DNA from: Pirellulales bacterium
GTDB lineage: Bacteria; Planctomycetota; Planctomycetia; Pirellulales; JANQPP01
Reading direction: 5' to 3'
DNA: 64,000 bases
NCBI GenBank assembly: GCA_028289405.1
Contig: JANQPP010000059.1
Location: forward strand, 1-64,000
This document shows, piece by piece, positions 45,795 through 54,246 of this stretch; position 1 is the stretch's first letter, and each line of letters starts with the position of its first letter. A model generated the notes under the pieces. The model had not been told where the DNA came from and did not search any database. It saw nothing but the letters and a program-made list of their open reading frames with translations. A program made the position numbers and the translations under genes.

Positions 45795-47111
45795 ATGACG
45801 CCGATGCATTCCCGCCCCACTTCTTCCGATTCCCACACTTCTTGCTCCCGTCGCGTGCTAAGTGGCGGGATGGTGGGCATGGGGATGATCTTCGATGAGA
45901 CCTATCGGCCTTTTTTCGAAGCGGCGAACGCGCAGGGAATCTACGATCCCGTCTGGGGAGCCTGTCACGTTGAACTCGCAGCCGTGGGTAGCCGCACTGG
46001 CCAGCGCGCGGAAAAGTATCGTGAAACGGCTCCAACCACAGTACGTGGATTTCACAGTTTCACGGAACCCCGGGCGGTCGGTCAAGTCGTCGAGGCGGAC
46101 GTCGATTTTGTATGCGTGGCGACGCCCGATCACCGCCACTTCACCGCCGCCCGAGAAGTGCTCGCTGCCGGTAAGCACCTTTTGCTGGAGAAACCTTCCG
46201 TCTTGTCCCTGGCGGAATTGGATGAATTACAGGACCTCGCCCAGGCTCAGAGCGTGTTGGCCAAGATCGTATACCACAAGCTGCTCGATCCCGACCATAA
46301 AAAGCTTCGCACGCTGGTGGCCGACGGCGTGCTCTCGCATGTGAACCATGGCTATTGTTCGCTGCTGGAGCCAAAGTCCATCTCAGGCGACCAATTCAGC
46401 GAGTGGATTCAGGGGCGTAACCCCGGCACCTATGTCGCCGTACACTACATCAAACTGATCGACTTCACCTTTGGGCTGCAACTGGCCCGCGTAACTTGCA
46501 CGGGACAGAGGGGGATCGTGGGACCTGCTGGTGGGGATACCTGGGATTCCACGCAACTACGGCTGATTTACGAAGATGACCACGGACGGGAAGCCGCCTT
46601 CGATATCCACACGAGTTGGGTTACGCCCGACAATTTCCCCGGTTATGTGGAGCAGGAAGTTCAATTCCGCTTCGACAATGGCGTGTGGAACGGCCACAGC
46701 CGCAAGCGGGGCGTGGAGTGCACCATCGAGGGTCGTACGCCCGGCGAGTTCAAAAATTCCATGAACAATCATTACAACGGACAATTTCTGGAGCCGTGGG
46801 GAATTCGGTCCCAAAGGGGCTATGGTGTGGAAGTGCTGGAACGCTTCGCCCGTGAAGTCGCCTATCTGGAATTTGGCGGGTCTCCGGAACAACGCCCAAA
46901 CCGTCTCGAGGAGCTTCGCCGTCTCACCTACAATGATCTCTCCGCCGACCGGCAGACCGTGGCCGCAGTGCAGGCCATGGAGGCGATTTTGGCTAAGCAC
47001 GCCGCCGGGACGCCGGGCTGCGTGGTAAAGGTAAACGACCCCTCCGGTGGACTCGTGCTGTATTCCCCAGGTTCGAGTACGCCCGAGATCTTGTACGCTC
47101 CTCCCGTATGA
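45795..47111 (+). CDS. Gfo/Idh/MocA-family oxidoreductase
   Basis: A 438-residue NAD(P)-dependent sugar or polyol dehydrogenase-like protein. The Rossmann part has a GGMVGMGMIF nucleotide-binding turn, 'VDFVCVATPDHRHFTAAREVLAAGKHLLLEKPSVLSL' (with the family EKP signature), and the C-terminal substrate domain follows ('GRNPGTYVAVHYIKLIDFTFGL'). The reaction is likely oxidation at a sugar hydroxyl but the substrate is unknown. Its stop is 1 nt before the start of the aminotransferase, so both form one operon; together they would fit an oxidation-then-transamination of a sugar. ATG 45795 was chosen; a TTG at 45786 is possible. Confidence 0.88.
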   Translation: MTPMHSRPTSSDSHTSCSRRVLSGGMVGMGMIFDETYRPFFEAANAQGIYDPVWGACHVELAAVGSRTGQRAEKYRETAPTTVRGFHSFTEPRAVGQVVEADVDFVCVATPDHRHFTAAREVLAAGKHLLLEKPSVLSLAELDELQDLAQAQSVLAKIVYHKLLDPDHKKLRTLVADGVLSHVNHGYCSLLEPKSISGDQFSEWIQGRNPGTYVAVHYIKLIDFTFGLQLARVTCTGQRGIVGPAGGDTWDSTQLRLIYEDDHGREAAFDIHTSWVTPDNFPGYVEQEVQFRFDNGVWNGHSRKRGVECTIEGRTPGEFKNSMNNHYNGQFLEPWGIRSQRGYGVEVLERFAREVAYLEFGGSPEQRPNRLEELRRLTYNDLSADRQTVAAVQAMEAILAKHAAGTPGCVVKVNDPSGGLVLYSPGSSTPEILYAPPV

Positions 47112-47112
47112 T

Positions 47113-48507
47113 ATGAAGTCTCAAGGATCCACGACTCGGCACTCGGATCTCGCCATCGAGCATCCCGGCGAAGAAGCCTCCAACGAGGTCCGCCGCCGCG
47201 CTGCCAGTGTGGAACCTCGCGGACTCCGCACTTATACGCCCAGCCAATTGGTGATCGCCCGCAGCGAGGGCTGTTTCCATTTCACTCCCGAAGGCCGCCG
47301 GCTCCTCGACATGTCCTCGGGAGTGCTTGTGGCCAACTTGGGACATAACCCGGCTGGTTGGTGGCGACGGGTATTTGATTATCTGCAACTTGCCGAGATC
47401 CCCAAGGGCGACGGCTACGTTTCCGCCGCTCCGCTCACGTCTTACAACGCGATCATCGATTTAGAGGTCCGCGCCGCCGAACGGCTGCTTCAATCTCTGC
47501 GTGAAGCCCCGGGAGGTCGCCGTTGCGAGCAAGTCTTATGGGCTGCTAGCGGGAGCGAGGCGATTCAAAAGGCATTGTGGGCCGCCTGGGCCTTTCGGCC
47601 GGAACGGCCGATGATTCTCGCCACGCGGTATGGTTTTCATGGAAAGAAAGGGCTCGCGGGCGCCGTCACGGGGGATGAGCAGGATGCGGAGCGGGACGCG
47701 CGGGTCAGGTTTCTGCGCTTTCCGCAGGAAGAATGCCGTAACGTGGACCGGCGCCGCCAAGCACTCGATCTCGAACCCTTTCGCCGTGAACTGGGCGAAG
47801 CGTGGGACCAACTGGACGGGAAAATCGGCAGTCTCGTGACCGAACCCTACCTGGGTGGAGGAGGGTCGTTCCACCCGCAGCCCGAGTATCTGCAACTCCT
47901 GCAAGCATTTTGCCAGGAACACGACATCCTGTTCATCCTGGATGAAATCCAGTCCAACTTTGGCCGGACCGGCAGCATGTACGCTTTCACCACGTACGGC
48001 ATCGAACCGGACATCGTCGTGCTGGGCAAAGGATTGGGGAACGGTGTACCAGTGAGCGCCACGGCGGGGCCAGCGGAGGTCTTGGGGGCGCTGGGCTACG
48101 GCGCCGGTTCCGATACATGGAGCGCGAATCCCCTTTCCAGCGCGGCCGTCTTGGCAACGCTCGATGAATTCGAGCGGCCCGAATTATGGGAAAACGCGGC
48201 GGAACTTTCTCAAACCCTGGAACGTGGATTGCGACGCTTGAGCGAATTGCCCGTGGTGGCGCATATCCGTGGCGAGGGAACGGTGTGGGGTGTGGAATGT
48301 GCCGCCACCTCTTCGCTGACCGCCGGCGAGACAGCCAATGCCTGCGTGGAAGCCTGCTATCGCGGAGATGAGCAGGGCCGGGCCTTGCATTTGCTCGGCC
48401 CTTTGGCGGACTGCGTTCTCCGCGTCAGCCCACCGTTAACCACGCCTCCCGAGATCGCCGAGGAATACCTCGAGGCGATGTATGGGATCTTCGCCAACAT
48501 CGGTTGA
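47113..48507 (+). CDS. Class III PLP-dependent aminotransferase
   Basis: A 464-residue class III (ornithine/diaminobutyrate-like) aminotransferase. Key parts: 'VLWAASGSEAIQKALWAAWAF', 'TRYGFHGKKGLAGA', 'FILDEIQSNFGRTG' with the PLP-ring Asp (D277) and 'VVLGKGLGNGVPVSAT' with the Schiff-base Lys (K306). The start ATG at 47113 lies 1 nt after the oxidoreductase stop; the frame is open to 47047 inside the oxidoreductase gene. Together with its neighbour it may act on a keto-sugar or similar metabolite. Its 3' end runs into a repeat remnant at 48524. Confidence 0.9.
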   Translation: MKSQGSTTRHSDLAIEHPGEEASNEVRRRAASVEPRGLRTYTPSQLVIARSEGCFHFTPEGRRLLDMSSGVLVANLGHNPAGWWRRVFDYLQLAEIPKGDGYVSAAPLTSYNAIIDLEVRAAERLLQSLREAPGGRRCEQVLWAASGSEAIQKALWAAWAFRPERPMILATRYGFHGKKGLAGAVTGDEQDAERDARVRFLRFPQEECRNVDRRRQALDLEPFRRELGEAWDQLDGKIGSLVTEPYLGGGGSFHPQPEYLQLLQAFCQEHDILFILDEIQSNFGRTGSMYAFTTYGIEPDIVVLGKGLGNGVPVSATAGPAEVLGALGYGAGSDTWSANPLSSAAVLATLDEFERPELWENAAELSQTLERGLRRLSELPVVAHIRGEGTVWGVECAATSSLTAGETANACVEACYRGDEQGRALHLLGPLADCVLRVSPPLTTPPEIAEEYLEAMYGIFANIG

Positions 48508-48523
48508 AATGCCCGCTCAACAC

Positions 48524-48550
48524 CACGAAGGGTATTCAGCAGCCTTCTAG
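48524..48550. repeat. Degenerate right end of the 160-bp element
   Basis: CACGAAGG followed after a short stretch by CAGCAGCCTTCTAG matches the right end of the element at 8483-8642 (CACGAAGG..CAGCAACCTGCTAG), with two bases fewer in between. Only this end is seen, so it may be a decayed copy. It contains the stop codon of the minus-strand gene that ends at 48547. Confidence 0.4.
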
Positions 48551-49128
48551 CTGGCCGGCTTTTTGTCGTCATCAGAATTATGCACGGCGATCGGGACCGC
48601 CACGGCGGTCGCCGTGACCGCGCCCACCAGCATGGCTCGCGAATTGAACAGAGAGCCAATCGGCCGTTGGCCACGCACCACATGGTCGGGAATCACGAGT
48701 AGCATGTCCGGCTTGGCAATAGGTGGCGCCGCGTTCGCGGTCCACACGCGATAGACATGTCCCATTCCCATCACGCGGGCTTCGAACAGTCCGCCCCGCA
48801 TGCCGCGGAGTTGAAAGCGGCCTTCGCGGTCCGTGTGGATCCGGGCCACCTCTTTGCCTTGGCTGCGCAGCGAGACAACCGCTCCGGCAATACCCTTTCC
48901 TTGCCGGTTCAATACACTGCCAGCCAGCACACCACGCTCCGCCAAGGCCACGTCTTTCACGGTGACCGGTTTGGCGACCGTTGGGAGTTCGAGTCTCTTG
49001 GTGAGTGAGTTGGCGGAGTCCTGGCGAGCGGGAGCTTTCTCCGCCGCTTGCGCTGGCAGTCCACACCACATTAGGCAGCCGAGGGCAATTGGCATGAGCG
49101 ACTTTCGAAGGTGGAGGCATGAATGCAT
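48547..49128 (-). CDS. Exported protein with carboxypeptidase-regulatory-like domain
   Basis: A 193-residue protein with a signal peptide (about 1-28, ending LPAQAAEK). Residues about 65-130 form a carboxypeptidase-regulatory-like beta-sandwich (LAGSVLNRQGKGIAGAVVSL, then HTDREGRFQLRGMRGG). Near the C-terminus is a hydrophobic helix (about 166-182, AMLVGAVTATAVAVPIAV) followed by a charged tail, so the protein is probably anchored in a membrane. Such domains are common in planctomycete surface proteins; function is not known. Confidence 0.75.
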   Translation of the reverse strand: MHSCLHLRKSLMPIALGCLMWCGLPAQAAEKAPARQDSANSLTKRLELPTVAKPVTVKDVALAERGVLAGSVLNRQGKGIAGAVVSLRSQGKEVARIHTDREGRFQLRGMRGGLFEARVMGMGHVYRVWTANAAPPIAKPDMLLVIPDHVVRGQRPIGSLFNSRAMLVGAVTATAVAVPIAVHNSDDDKKPAS

Positions 49129-49295
49129 TTCGACTCCTCGAGCACTCTCGCGGTAAAGCTGTTGTAACTGGATGGCGGGACCTTGACGTATGCCGGTCCT
49201 GCACGCCGTATCGTCGTTAAAAATGGAAAAGTTGAACGATTTTCACGATCACTCCAAAAATCCGCCGGCGACTATTGCGTAAGGCATTCATTCGT

Positions 49296-50180
49296 TCACG
49301 GCAGTTTGGCTAGTCTTTTTACCAGCCCGAATTTGTCGCTCCTCGCATGGAGTCTTCTTTTGGTTACTGCGTGATCCTGAAAATGGCGCAAAAACGCACT
49401 CCGTAGAGAAGGGACGTTCGCGGTCAATTCTTGGCTCAGCATGGGCGGGCGGCGATCTTGCCGTGTGTCCCTCAGAAATCGTTGCAGGGCATCTCGCGCC
49501 GGCGGTGGTCCGTGCAACATGAAATGCACCCAAGCCCAAGCGGCTCGGTAGTCCCGGCCCCGCATGTCCGCCAAATCGCTTCTTCCTTCCAGCTTTCGCA
49601 GCGACGGCATGTAACCCCAATGCGAGGCGAACTGCATCCAACCCAGATGTGCGTGGCCGTCTACCTGTCGGTCGCGGGTCACTTCAAAGTACTCCGCGAG
49701 CCCTTCGTCGAGCCACAGGGGCACAAACGGGAGCGAGGCATGCAACACGGCGTGAGTCCCTTCGTGCCGCAGATCCTCTTCCCAATCCGGCTGATAATGA
49801 ACCCAAACTTGTCCCGGTCCGCGCCCCTTGACGAACATGGCTCGGCGATACGGTACCGAGGGCAATACGGCCTTCAGATGCCGCGTATAGCTCGCTCGGT
49901 CCGCGAACAGCAAGATCTCGACCGATTCATCCAGTCGTCCGAGTTCCAGAGTTTCTTTCACATCCCGCAGGGCCTCACTCAACACTTCACGTACGCGAGC
50001 GTTTTCTTCCTCGGGAAAGGCGGAACGGCAGATGAATGGCCCTGTCCTCCAGCTCGCCGGCGCTGACTCGGCCCATGCGAAACTGTTTCCCAGGAAGTTC
50101 ATTCCCACAGAACAGGTAACGGTGCACCAGATCGCGAGCCAATTTCGAGATAAGGCTTCGGTCTTCAACGACATCAGCAA
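49296..50180 (-). CDS. Exported gluzincin-type zinc peptidase-like protein
   Basis: A 294-residue protein with an N-terminal hydrophobic/signal stretch (about 13-38). The zinc-binding motif HEGTH (139-143, within RHEGTHAVLHASL) and a downstream glutamate in WLDEGLAEYFE (about 156-166) match a gluzincin peptidase of the DUF1570-like type. Usually these are extracellular or periplasmic proteins with unknown substrates. It is separated by about 260 bp from the SRP RNA. Confidence 0.75.
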   Translation of the reverse strand: MLMSLKTEALSRNWLAIWCTVTCSVGMNFLGNSFAWAESAPASWRTGPFICRSAFPEEENARVREVLSEALRDVKETLELGRLDESVEILLFADRASYTRHLKAVLPSVPYRRAMFVKGRGPGQVWVHYQPDWEEDLRHEGTHAVLHASLPFVPLWLDEGLAEYFEVTRDRQVDGHAHLGWMQFASHWGYMPSLRKLEGRSDLADMRGRDYRAAWAWVHFMLHGPPPARDALQRFLRDTRQDRRPPMLSQELTANVPSLRSAFLRHFQDHAVTKRRLHARSDKFGLVKRLAKLP

Positions 50181-50438
50181 TCCACCGAAACGCCAAGGCC
50201 ACCTGGGGGAACTTCGGGGCGGGATCGTAGGGGACGATCGCGGGCTACGTCAAGACAATCCAAACGGTGTCCGGCGGCTTGGGTAGCTTAGCGGGACAGG
50301 AGATTGTGTCCAAAATCGAAAAACTATATGCTGGTGAACTTCGTGACAATCAAGCCACAAGCCTGTGAATTCTTTCCAGCCTAAGGCTTTGACGTCCGTT
50401 GTGCGAAACCCTACAACCAAAAGAGGCGGATTGTCCGG
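50181..50438. other. Intergenic region before the SRP RNA
   Basis: About 260 bp without a supported gene. It should carry the SRP RNA promoter on the right and the promoter of the minus-strand peptidase-like gene on the left; no clear boxes could be named. Confidence 0.35.
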
Positions 50439-50544
50439 TCCCTGACGAGGGGCCCTCGCGATGGAGAGCTGTGAACCTGGTCAGGGACGAAAGTCAGCAG
50501 CCATAAGCGGTCATCTCTTTGTGCGTTGGGCCTCTCGTCAGGGA
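50439..50544 (+). ncRNA. ffs: Signal recognition particle RNA (small, 4.5S type)
   Basis: The conserved SRP domain-IV core is present: GGTCAGG (50479-50485), stem GAC, tetraloop GAAA (50489-50492), stem GTC, then AGCAGCC (50496-50502), the same layout as E. coli 4.5S RNA. The ends pair over about 17 bp: TCCCTGACGAGGGGCCC-like 5' arm (from 50439) with GGGCCTCTCGTCAGGGA (50528-50544). The RNA binds Ffh to target membrane proteins. It is followed by dnaX and ybaB, a common bacterial arrangement. Confidence 0.92.
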
Positions 50545-50599
50545 TCGTGCAACCTTTCTTCCTCTCCGCTTTGCCCTTTTGGGTGTGCCGTGGTCCGAG

Positions 50600-52321
50600 A
50601 TGAGTGACCAGGATACCTCCTCAGCCGCCGATCCATACGTCGTGGTGGCGCGACGCTATCGTCCTCAGTGCTTCGAGGACTTGATTGGGCAAGAGAACAT
50701 TGTCCGCGCGCTGGTCGGCGCGATCGAGTCAGACCGCGTCGGGCACGCCTATCTGTTCACCGGTGCCCGGGGAGTGGGCAAGACCTCCACGGCCAGGATT
50801 TTTGCCAAGGCACTCAATTGCCAGCAGGGCACGTCGGCTCACCCCTGCAACGAGTGCGATATCTGTTTGAGTATCGCCGAAGGACAAGATGTCGACGTGA
50901 TGGAATACGATGGTGCCAGCAATCGCGGCATCGACGAGATTCGCCAACTCCGCCAAAACGTCAATGTGCGGCCCAGCCGAGGCCGCTACAAGATCTACAT
51001 CATTGATGAAGTCCACATGCTCACGCGGGAGGCGTTTAATGCCCTATTGAAAACGCTGGAAGAGCCACCCGCGCATGTGAAGTTTTTCTTCTGCACGACG
51101 GAGCCGGGCAAGATTCCAGTGACGATTCTGTCGCGTTGCCAGCGATTCGATTTCGCCGGCGTGAATAACTCGGCGATCGTGCAATTGTTGCAAAAGATCG
51201 TGGAAGCGGAAAATCTCCAGGCGGAACCAGAAGCACTGCAACTTCTGGCGCGGCAGGCAGGGGGATCGCTGCGTGACAGCCAATCGCTGCTGGAGCAATT
51301 GCTCGCCTTCACCGAAACCACCATCAAAGCGGAAGATGTCCACGCTTTGCTGGGTACGGCTGCCGGACCGGTCGTACGGCAACTGGTTGGGAGCATTGTC
51401 GAACGGGACACCGCCGGACTGCTGTCCGCTACCGAGGAAGCATTGGAGGGGGGCATTGAACCAGGGCAACTGCTCGGGCAAGTTCTCTCGTTCTTTCGCG
51501 ACGTGATGGTCTCCGCCGCTGGCTGCGGGCCGGATCATTTTTTTCATCTCGATCCCGCGGACGTGGAAGCCATCCAAGAGGCCGCGAAAAAGTACGGCAT
51601 TCCCCAAACCCTGGCCGGGCTGCAAATTTTGGAGCAAGCGCTCTCCCGGCTGCGGTTCGCGCATGCTCCCAAAATCACGGCGGAAATGGCTCTGGTCCGC
51701 CTATGCACGTTGGAGGACTTGCAAGGCTTGAGCGACCTGCTCGGGCAACTAGGCAGTTCCGACAATGCACCAACAGCGCCACCGGTGGCCAGCGCCAATC
51801 GCTCGCGCCCGCAGGCTACGCCGACCGCGCCACCTTCTGGAAATGCTCCAGCCAGCAGCCAGGCACATTCGTCCGCTCCGCAGACTGCCAAAGCCGACCT
51901 GGCGCAGCCGGCTTCCTCCGGCACATTGACCCCGGAAAACCTGCCAGACATCTGGCCAAGTGTTTTAGAACGCCTATCGGGGATGCTGCAAGAAAACTTG
52001 TCGCAAGGAACGCAGGTTTCCTATATCGACGCGGACAAATTGGCCGTGACATTTGACGCAGCCTATACTTTCGGGAAGGAGTTTTGCGAGCGCCCAGAGC
52101 AGAAAAAACGTCTGGAGGATGCGTTGCGGGAAAACGTGGGGAGCCCCGTGCGAGTAGAATTTCATGTTCAACCGGCGGATTCCGATGCCTCTCAGCCCAA
52201 AAAGGAGCCTCGACGTTCCGCTCGGCAACGCATGCTAGAGCGGTCACGCCACCCGCTGGTATCGCGGGCCAAGGAACTATTCAACGCGAACGAAACTCGA
52301 TACGAAGAACCGGGACCATAA
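50600..52321 (+). CDS. dnaX: DNA polymerase III tau/gamma subunit
   Basis: A 573-residue DnaX, the clamp-loader ATPase subunit. Walker A is in TGARGVGKTSTARIFAKAL, the zinc module reads C-X-C type CNECDIC (with further Cys), Walker B is in YIIDEVHMLT, and 'PPAHVKFFFCTTEPGKIPVTILSRCQRFDF' contains sensor 1 and the Arg-finger region (SRC). A Pro/Ala-rich linker (about 410-450) separates the ATPase from a C-terminal tau-like domain. The frame is open to 50519 inside the SRP RNA, so ATG 50600 is used; the ribosome-binding site is weak. Confidence 0.96.
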   Translation: MSDQDTSSAADPYVVVARRYRPQCFEDLIGQENIVRALVGAIESDRVGHAYLFTGARGVGKTSTARIFAKALNCQQGTSAHPCNECDICLSIAEGQDVDVMEYDGASNRGIDEIRQLRQNVNVRPSRGRYKIYIIDEVHMLTREAFNALLKTLEEPPAHVKFFFCTTEPGKIPVTILSRCQRFDFAGVNNSAIVQLLQKIVEAENLQAEPEALQLLARQAGGSLRDSQSLLEQLLAFTETTIKAEDVHALLGTAAGPVVRQLVGSIVERDTAGLLSATEEALEGGIEPGQLLGQVLSFFRDVMVSAAGCGPDHFFHLDPADVEAIQEAAKKYGIPQTLAGLQILEQALSRLRFAHAPKITAEMALVRLCTLEDLQGLSDLLGQLGSSDNAPTAPPVASANRSRPQATPTAPPSGNAPASSQAHSSAPQTAKADLAQPASSGTLTPENLPDIWPSVLERLSGMLQENLSQGTQVSYIDADKLAVTFDAAYTFGKEFCERPEQKKRLEDALRENVGSPVRVEFHVQPADSDASQPKKEPRRSARQRMLERSRHPLVSRAKELFNANETRYEEPGP

Positions 52322-52378
52322 GCAACGGACAAAGGCCACGGACCTGTCATTTAGCCATTACACACAGGAGTTTCTCCC

Positions 52379-52768
52379 ATGTTCAAAGGCCTGGGAAATA
52401 TCACGAATCTGCTGAAACAAGCCCAAGAGATGGGCGGAAAGATGCAAGCGGCCAACACCGAGTTGCGGGGCCGACGTGTCGTGGGCGCGGCGGGCGGCGG
52501 AATGGTCGAGGTGGAAGCCAACGGCCTGGGGGAAGTGCTCAACGTCCGGATTGATGAGCAATTGGTCGCCCAAGGTGATCGTGAAATGCTGGAAGACTTG
52601 CTGCCCGCAGCGATCAACCAAGCCTTGGCCAAAGCCAAGGAAATGCACGTCGAGGCCATGAAATCCATGACCGGAGACATGAACCTACCCGGTCTGGACG
52701 CTGCTCTGGCACAATTCACCGGCACCCAACCCGGCCCTGAAGATGCCACGCCGGAAAATTCCGGCTGA
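52379..52768 (+). CDS. YbaB/EbfC nucleoid-associated protein
   Basis: A 129-residue YbaB/EbfC-family DNA-binding protein. It begins MFKGLGNITNLLKQAQEMG and has the conserved GGGMVEVEANGLGEVLNVRID region; the C-terminal helix carries LLPAAINQALAKAKEMHVEAM. It probably forms dimers that coat or bend DNA. It follows dnaX by 57 nt with CACAGGAG as ribosome-binding site, as in many bacteria, but recR does not follow; the next gene is on the other strand. Confidence 0.93.
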   Translation: MFKGLGNITNLLKQAQEMGGKMQAANTELRGRRVVGAAGGGMVEVEANGLGEVLNVRIDEQLVAQGDREMLEDLLPAAINQALAKAKEMHVEAMKSMTGDMNLPGLDAALAQFTGTQPGPEDATPENSG

Positions 52769-52796
52769 TCCTCCGCGATCGCAGATAAAGAGCCCG

Positions 52797-54206
52797 TCAT
52801 GGCTTTTTATGTCTCGCGCGATCCTTCCAGGATACTTCTGGCCTCGTCAAGAACCCCCACCGCAAGGCTTCGTCCTGCCGATATTCCTTGCCTAGCGTCA
52901 AGGCGGTGACCGCTTTGGCCATCTCGTATCCCAGATAGAAGGCGTGATCGGCATCGATTTCCTTAGGCGATGCCTCCCGAAGCTGCGTCCACAATTCGCC
53001 CGGGTCGGCATCGGCCGCATGAAATCCGGCCATGACCGCGTGGATCTTTCCCGACTCCGCGAATAGCCGCACGTTATGGTCACGGATTTCGCCGGCAAGC
53101 TGATCGAAGAATTCATCGCCGAATTCCCGTAATTCGGGGGCCCGCAGCAGCACCAAATCCGGCAGCACATGCTTGGGCAGGCGGCGGTTTCGCACGGCAT
53201 GATAGACGAGTTGGCGAGCCAAATGGCATTCGGCCACCGACGAACGCGCCCAGTTGATCACTTCGGTGGTCAACACACTTTGAATGCCAAGTTCCTGGCA
53301 AATTCCCAGCAGCAATACGTTGGCGGCAGCCGAATCAGCATCGGTCAGTTCGGTCAAATTGCCGATGCCCATCAGCATGCGGACCTTGGGGTATCTGCGG
53401 CGGACTTCGGCGTAGCGCGCCAGGCTGGCCGCGAAGCCGAATCCGATCGGCTCCAAGATCGGGTCGGCGCGAAAAGGGACCCTTTGTGCATCCAAATAGG
53501 CGATCGTTTCTTCCAAGCTATCCAGGTCGCTGGGCGTATCGGGGATGGCAACGACTTCGCATCCCCAATCCGCGGCGGCTTCACGGTTGGACCGGTTCAC
53601 CGAAAGCACCAGTTCGGCACCGGCGTTGACGGCAGCAGCCACTTCCGTTGGTGAAAAGCTATCGATCGACACCCGTATCCCCGCCTCGCGGAGCGCCTGC
53701 ACGTAATTCCCAATCGTTCCGCATTCTTCCCCAGGATCACAGCCCAAGTCGATCAGGTCCGCTCCGTCAGTCCTTAAACGCTGGGCTATGTCTAATACCT
53801 GTGGAACACTCAGCCGCGGAACGTGATTAATCTCGGCGAGGATTTCGATATCCCACTGGCCCAGTTCCGGCGGTGCCGGGGATTCACCAAAATATTTTGG
53901 AAGATCGCGTAGGTCTCGGGGGCCGCGTTCCACGGGAATTTTGGTCACTTTCTCAATGGTTTCCAATCTGCCTCGGCAATAACCAGGGATGATGATTCTC
54001 GTCGCTGAGTGATACTGCTGAAGGTGCCGCGCCACCCAATCGCAAGTCATCAACGCGGCGACGGAGATGTTGAGCACCTCCACGGAGTATTCGAATCCCC
54101 GCGCCGTGCTGATCCCCGGGACAATTTGCCGAAGCGATGCGGCCGCCAACTTGCCCGTCACGAAATGAATATGGGGAGTCTTCACCTGAACCAAGGATGA
54201 GTCCAT
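52797..54206 (-). CDS. DUF6513 dihydropteroate-synthase-like protein
   Basis: A 469-residue protein. The C-terminal two thirds resemble a pterin-binding/dihydropteroate-synthase barrel: 'DLIDLGCDPGEECGTIGNYVQALREAGIRVSIDSF', 'LVLSVNRSN', 'FRADPILEPIGFGFAASL' and 'MLMGIGNLTELTDADSAAANVLLLGI'. The N-terminal DUF6513 part (about 1-110) begins HIHFVTGKLAAASLRQI. The family is found in methanogens, methylotrophs and planctomycetes that use tetrahydromethanopterin, so a role in making that cofactor or a related one is inferred. It is preceded after 40 nt by the SDR gene on the same strand. Confidence 0.85.
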   Translation of the reverse strand: MDSSLVQVKTPHIHFVTGKLAAASLRQIVPGISTARGFEYSVEVLNISVAALMTCDWVARHLQQYHSATRIIIPGYCRGRLETIEKVTKIPVERGPRDLRDLPKYFGESPAPPELGQWDIEILAEINHVPRLSVPQVLDIAQRLRTDGADLIDLGCDPGEECGTIGNYVQALREAGIRVSIDSFSPTEVAAAVNAGAELVLSVNRSNREAAADWGCEVVAIPDTPSDLDSLEETIAYLDAQRVPFRADPILEPIGFGFAASLARYAEVRRRYPKVRMLMGIGNLTELTDADSAAANVLLLGICQELGIQSVLTTEVINWARSSVAECHLARQLVYHAVRNRRLPKHVLPDLVLLRAPELREFGDEFFDQLAGEIRDHNVRLFAESGKIHAVMAGFHAADADPGELWTQLREASPKEIDADHAFYLGYEMAKAVTALTLGKEYRQDEALRWGFLTRPEVSWKDRARHKKP

Positions 54207-54246
54207 GTGGAGGGAAAGAACGACGCCTGCTCAGAAGAGTGAAACG

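Noticed and set aside
52787-52809. Hairpin between ybaB and the DUF6513 gene
   Set aside because: The stem is short with a GU pair and overlaps the stop codon; too weak to call a terminator.
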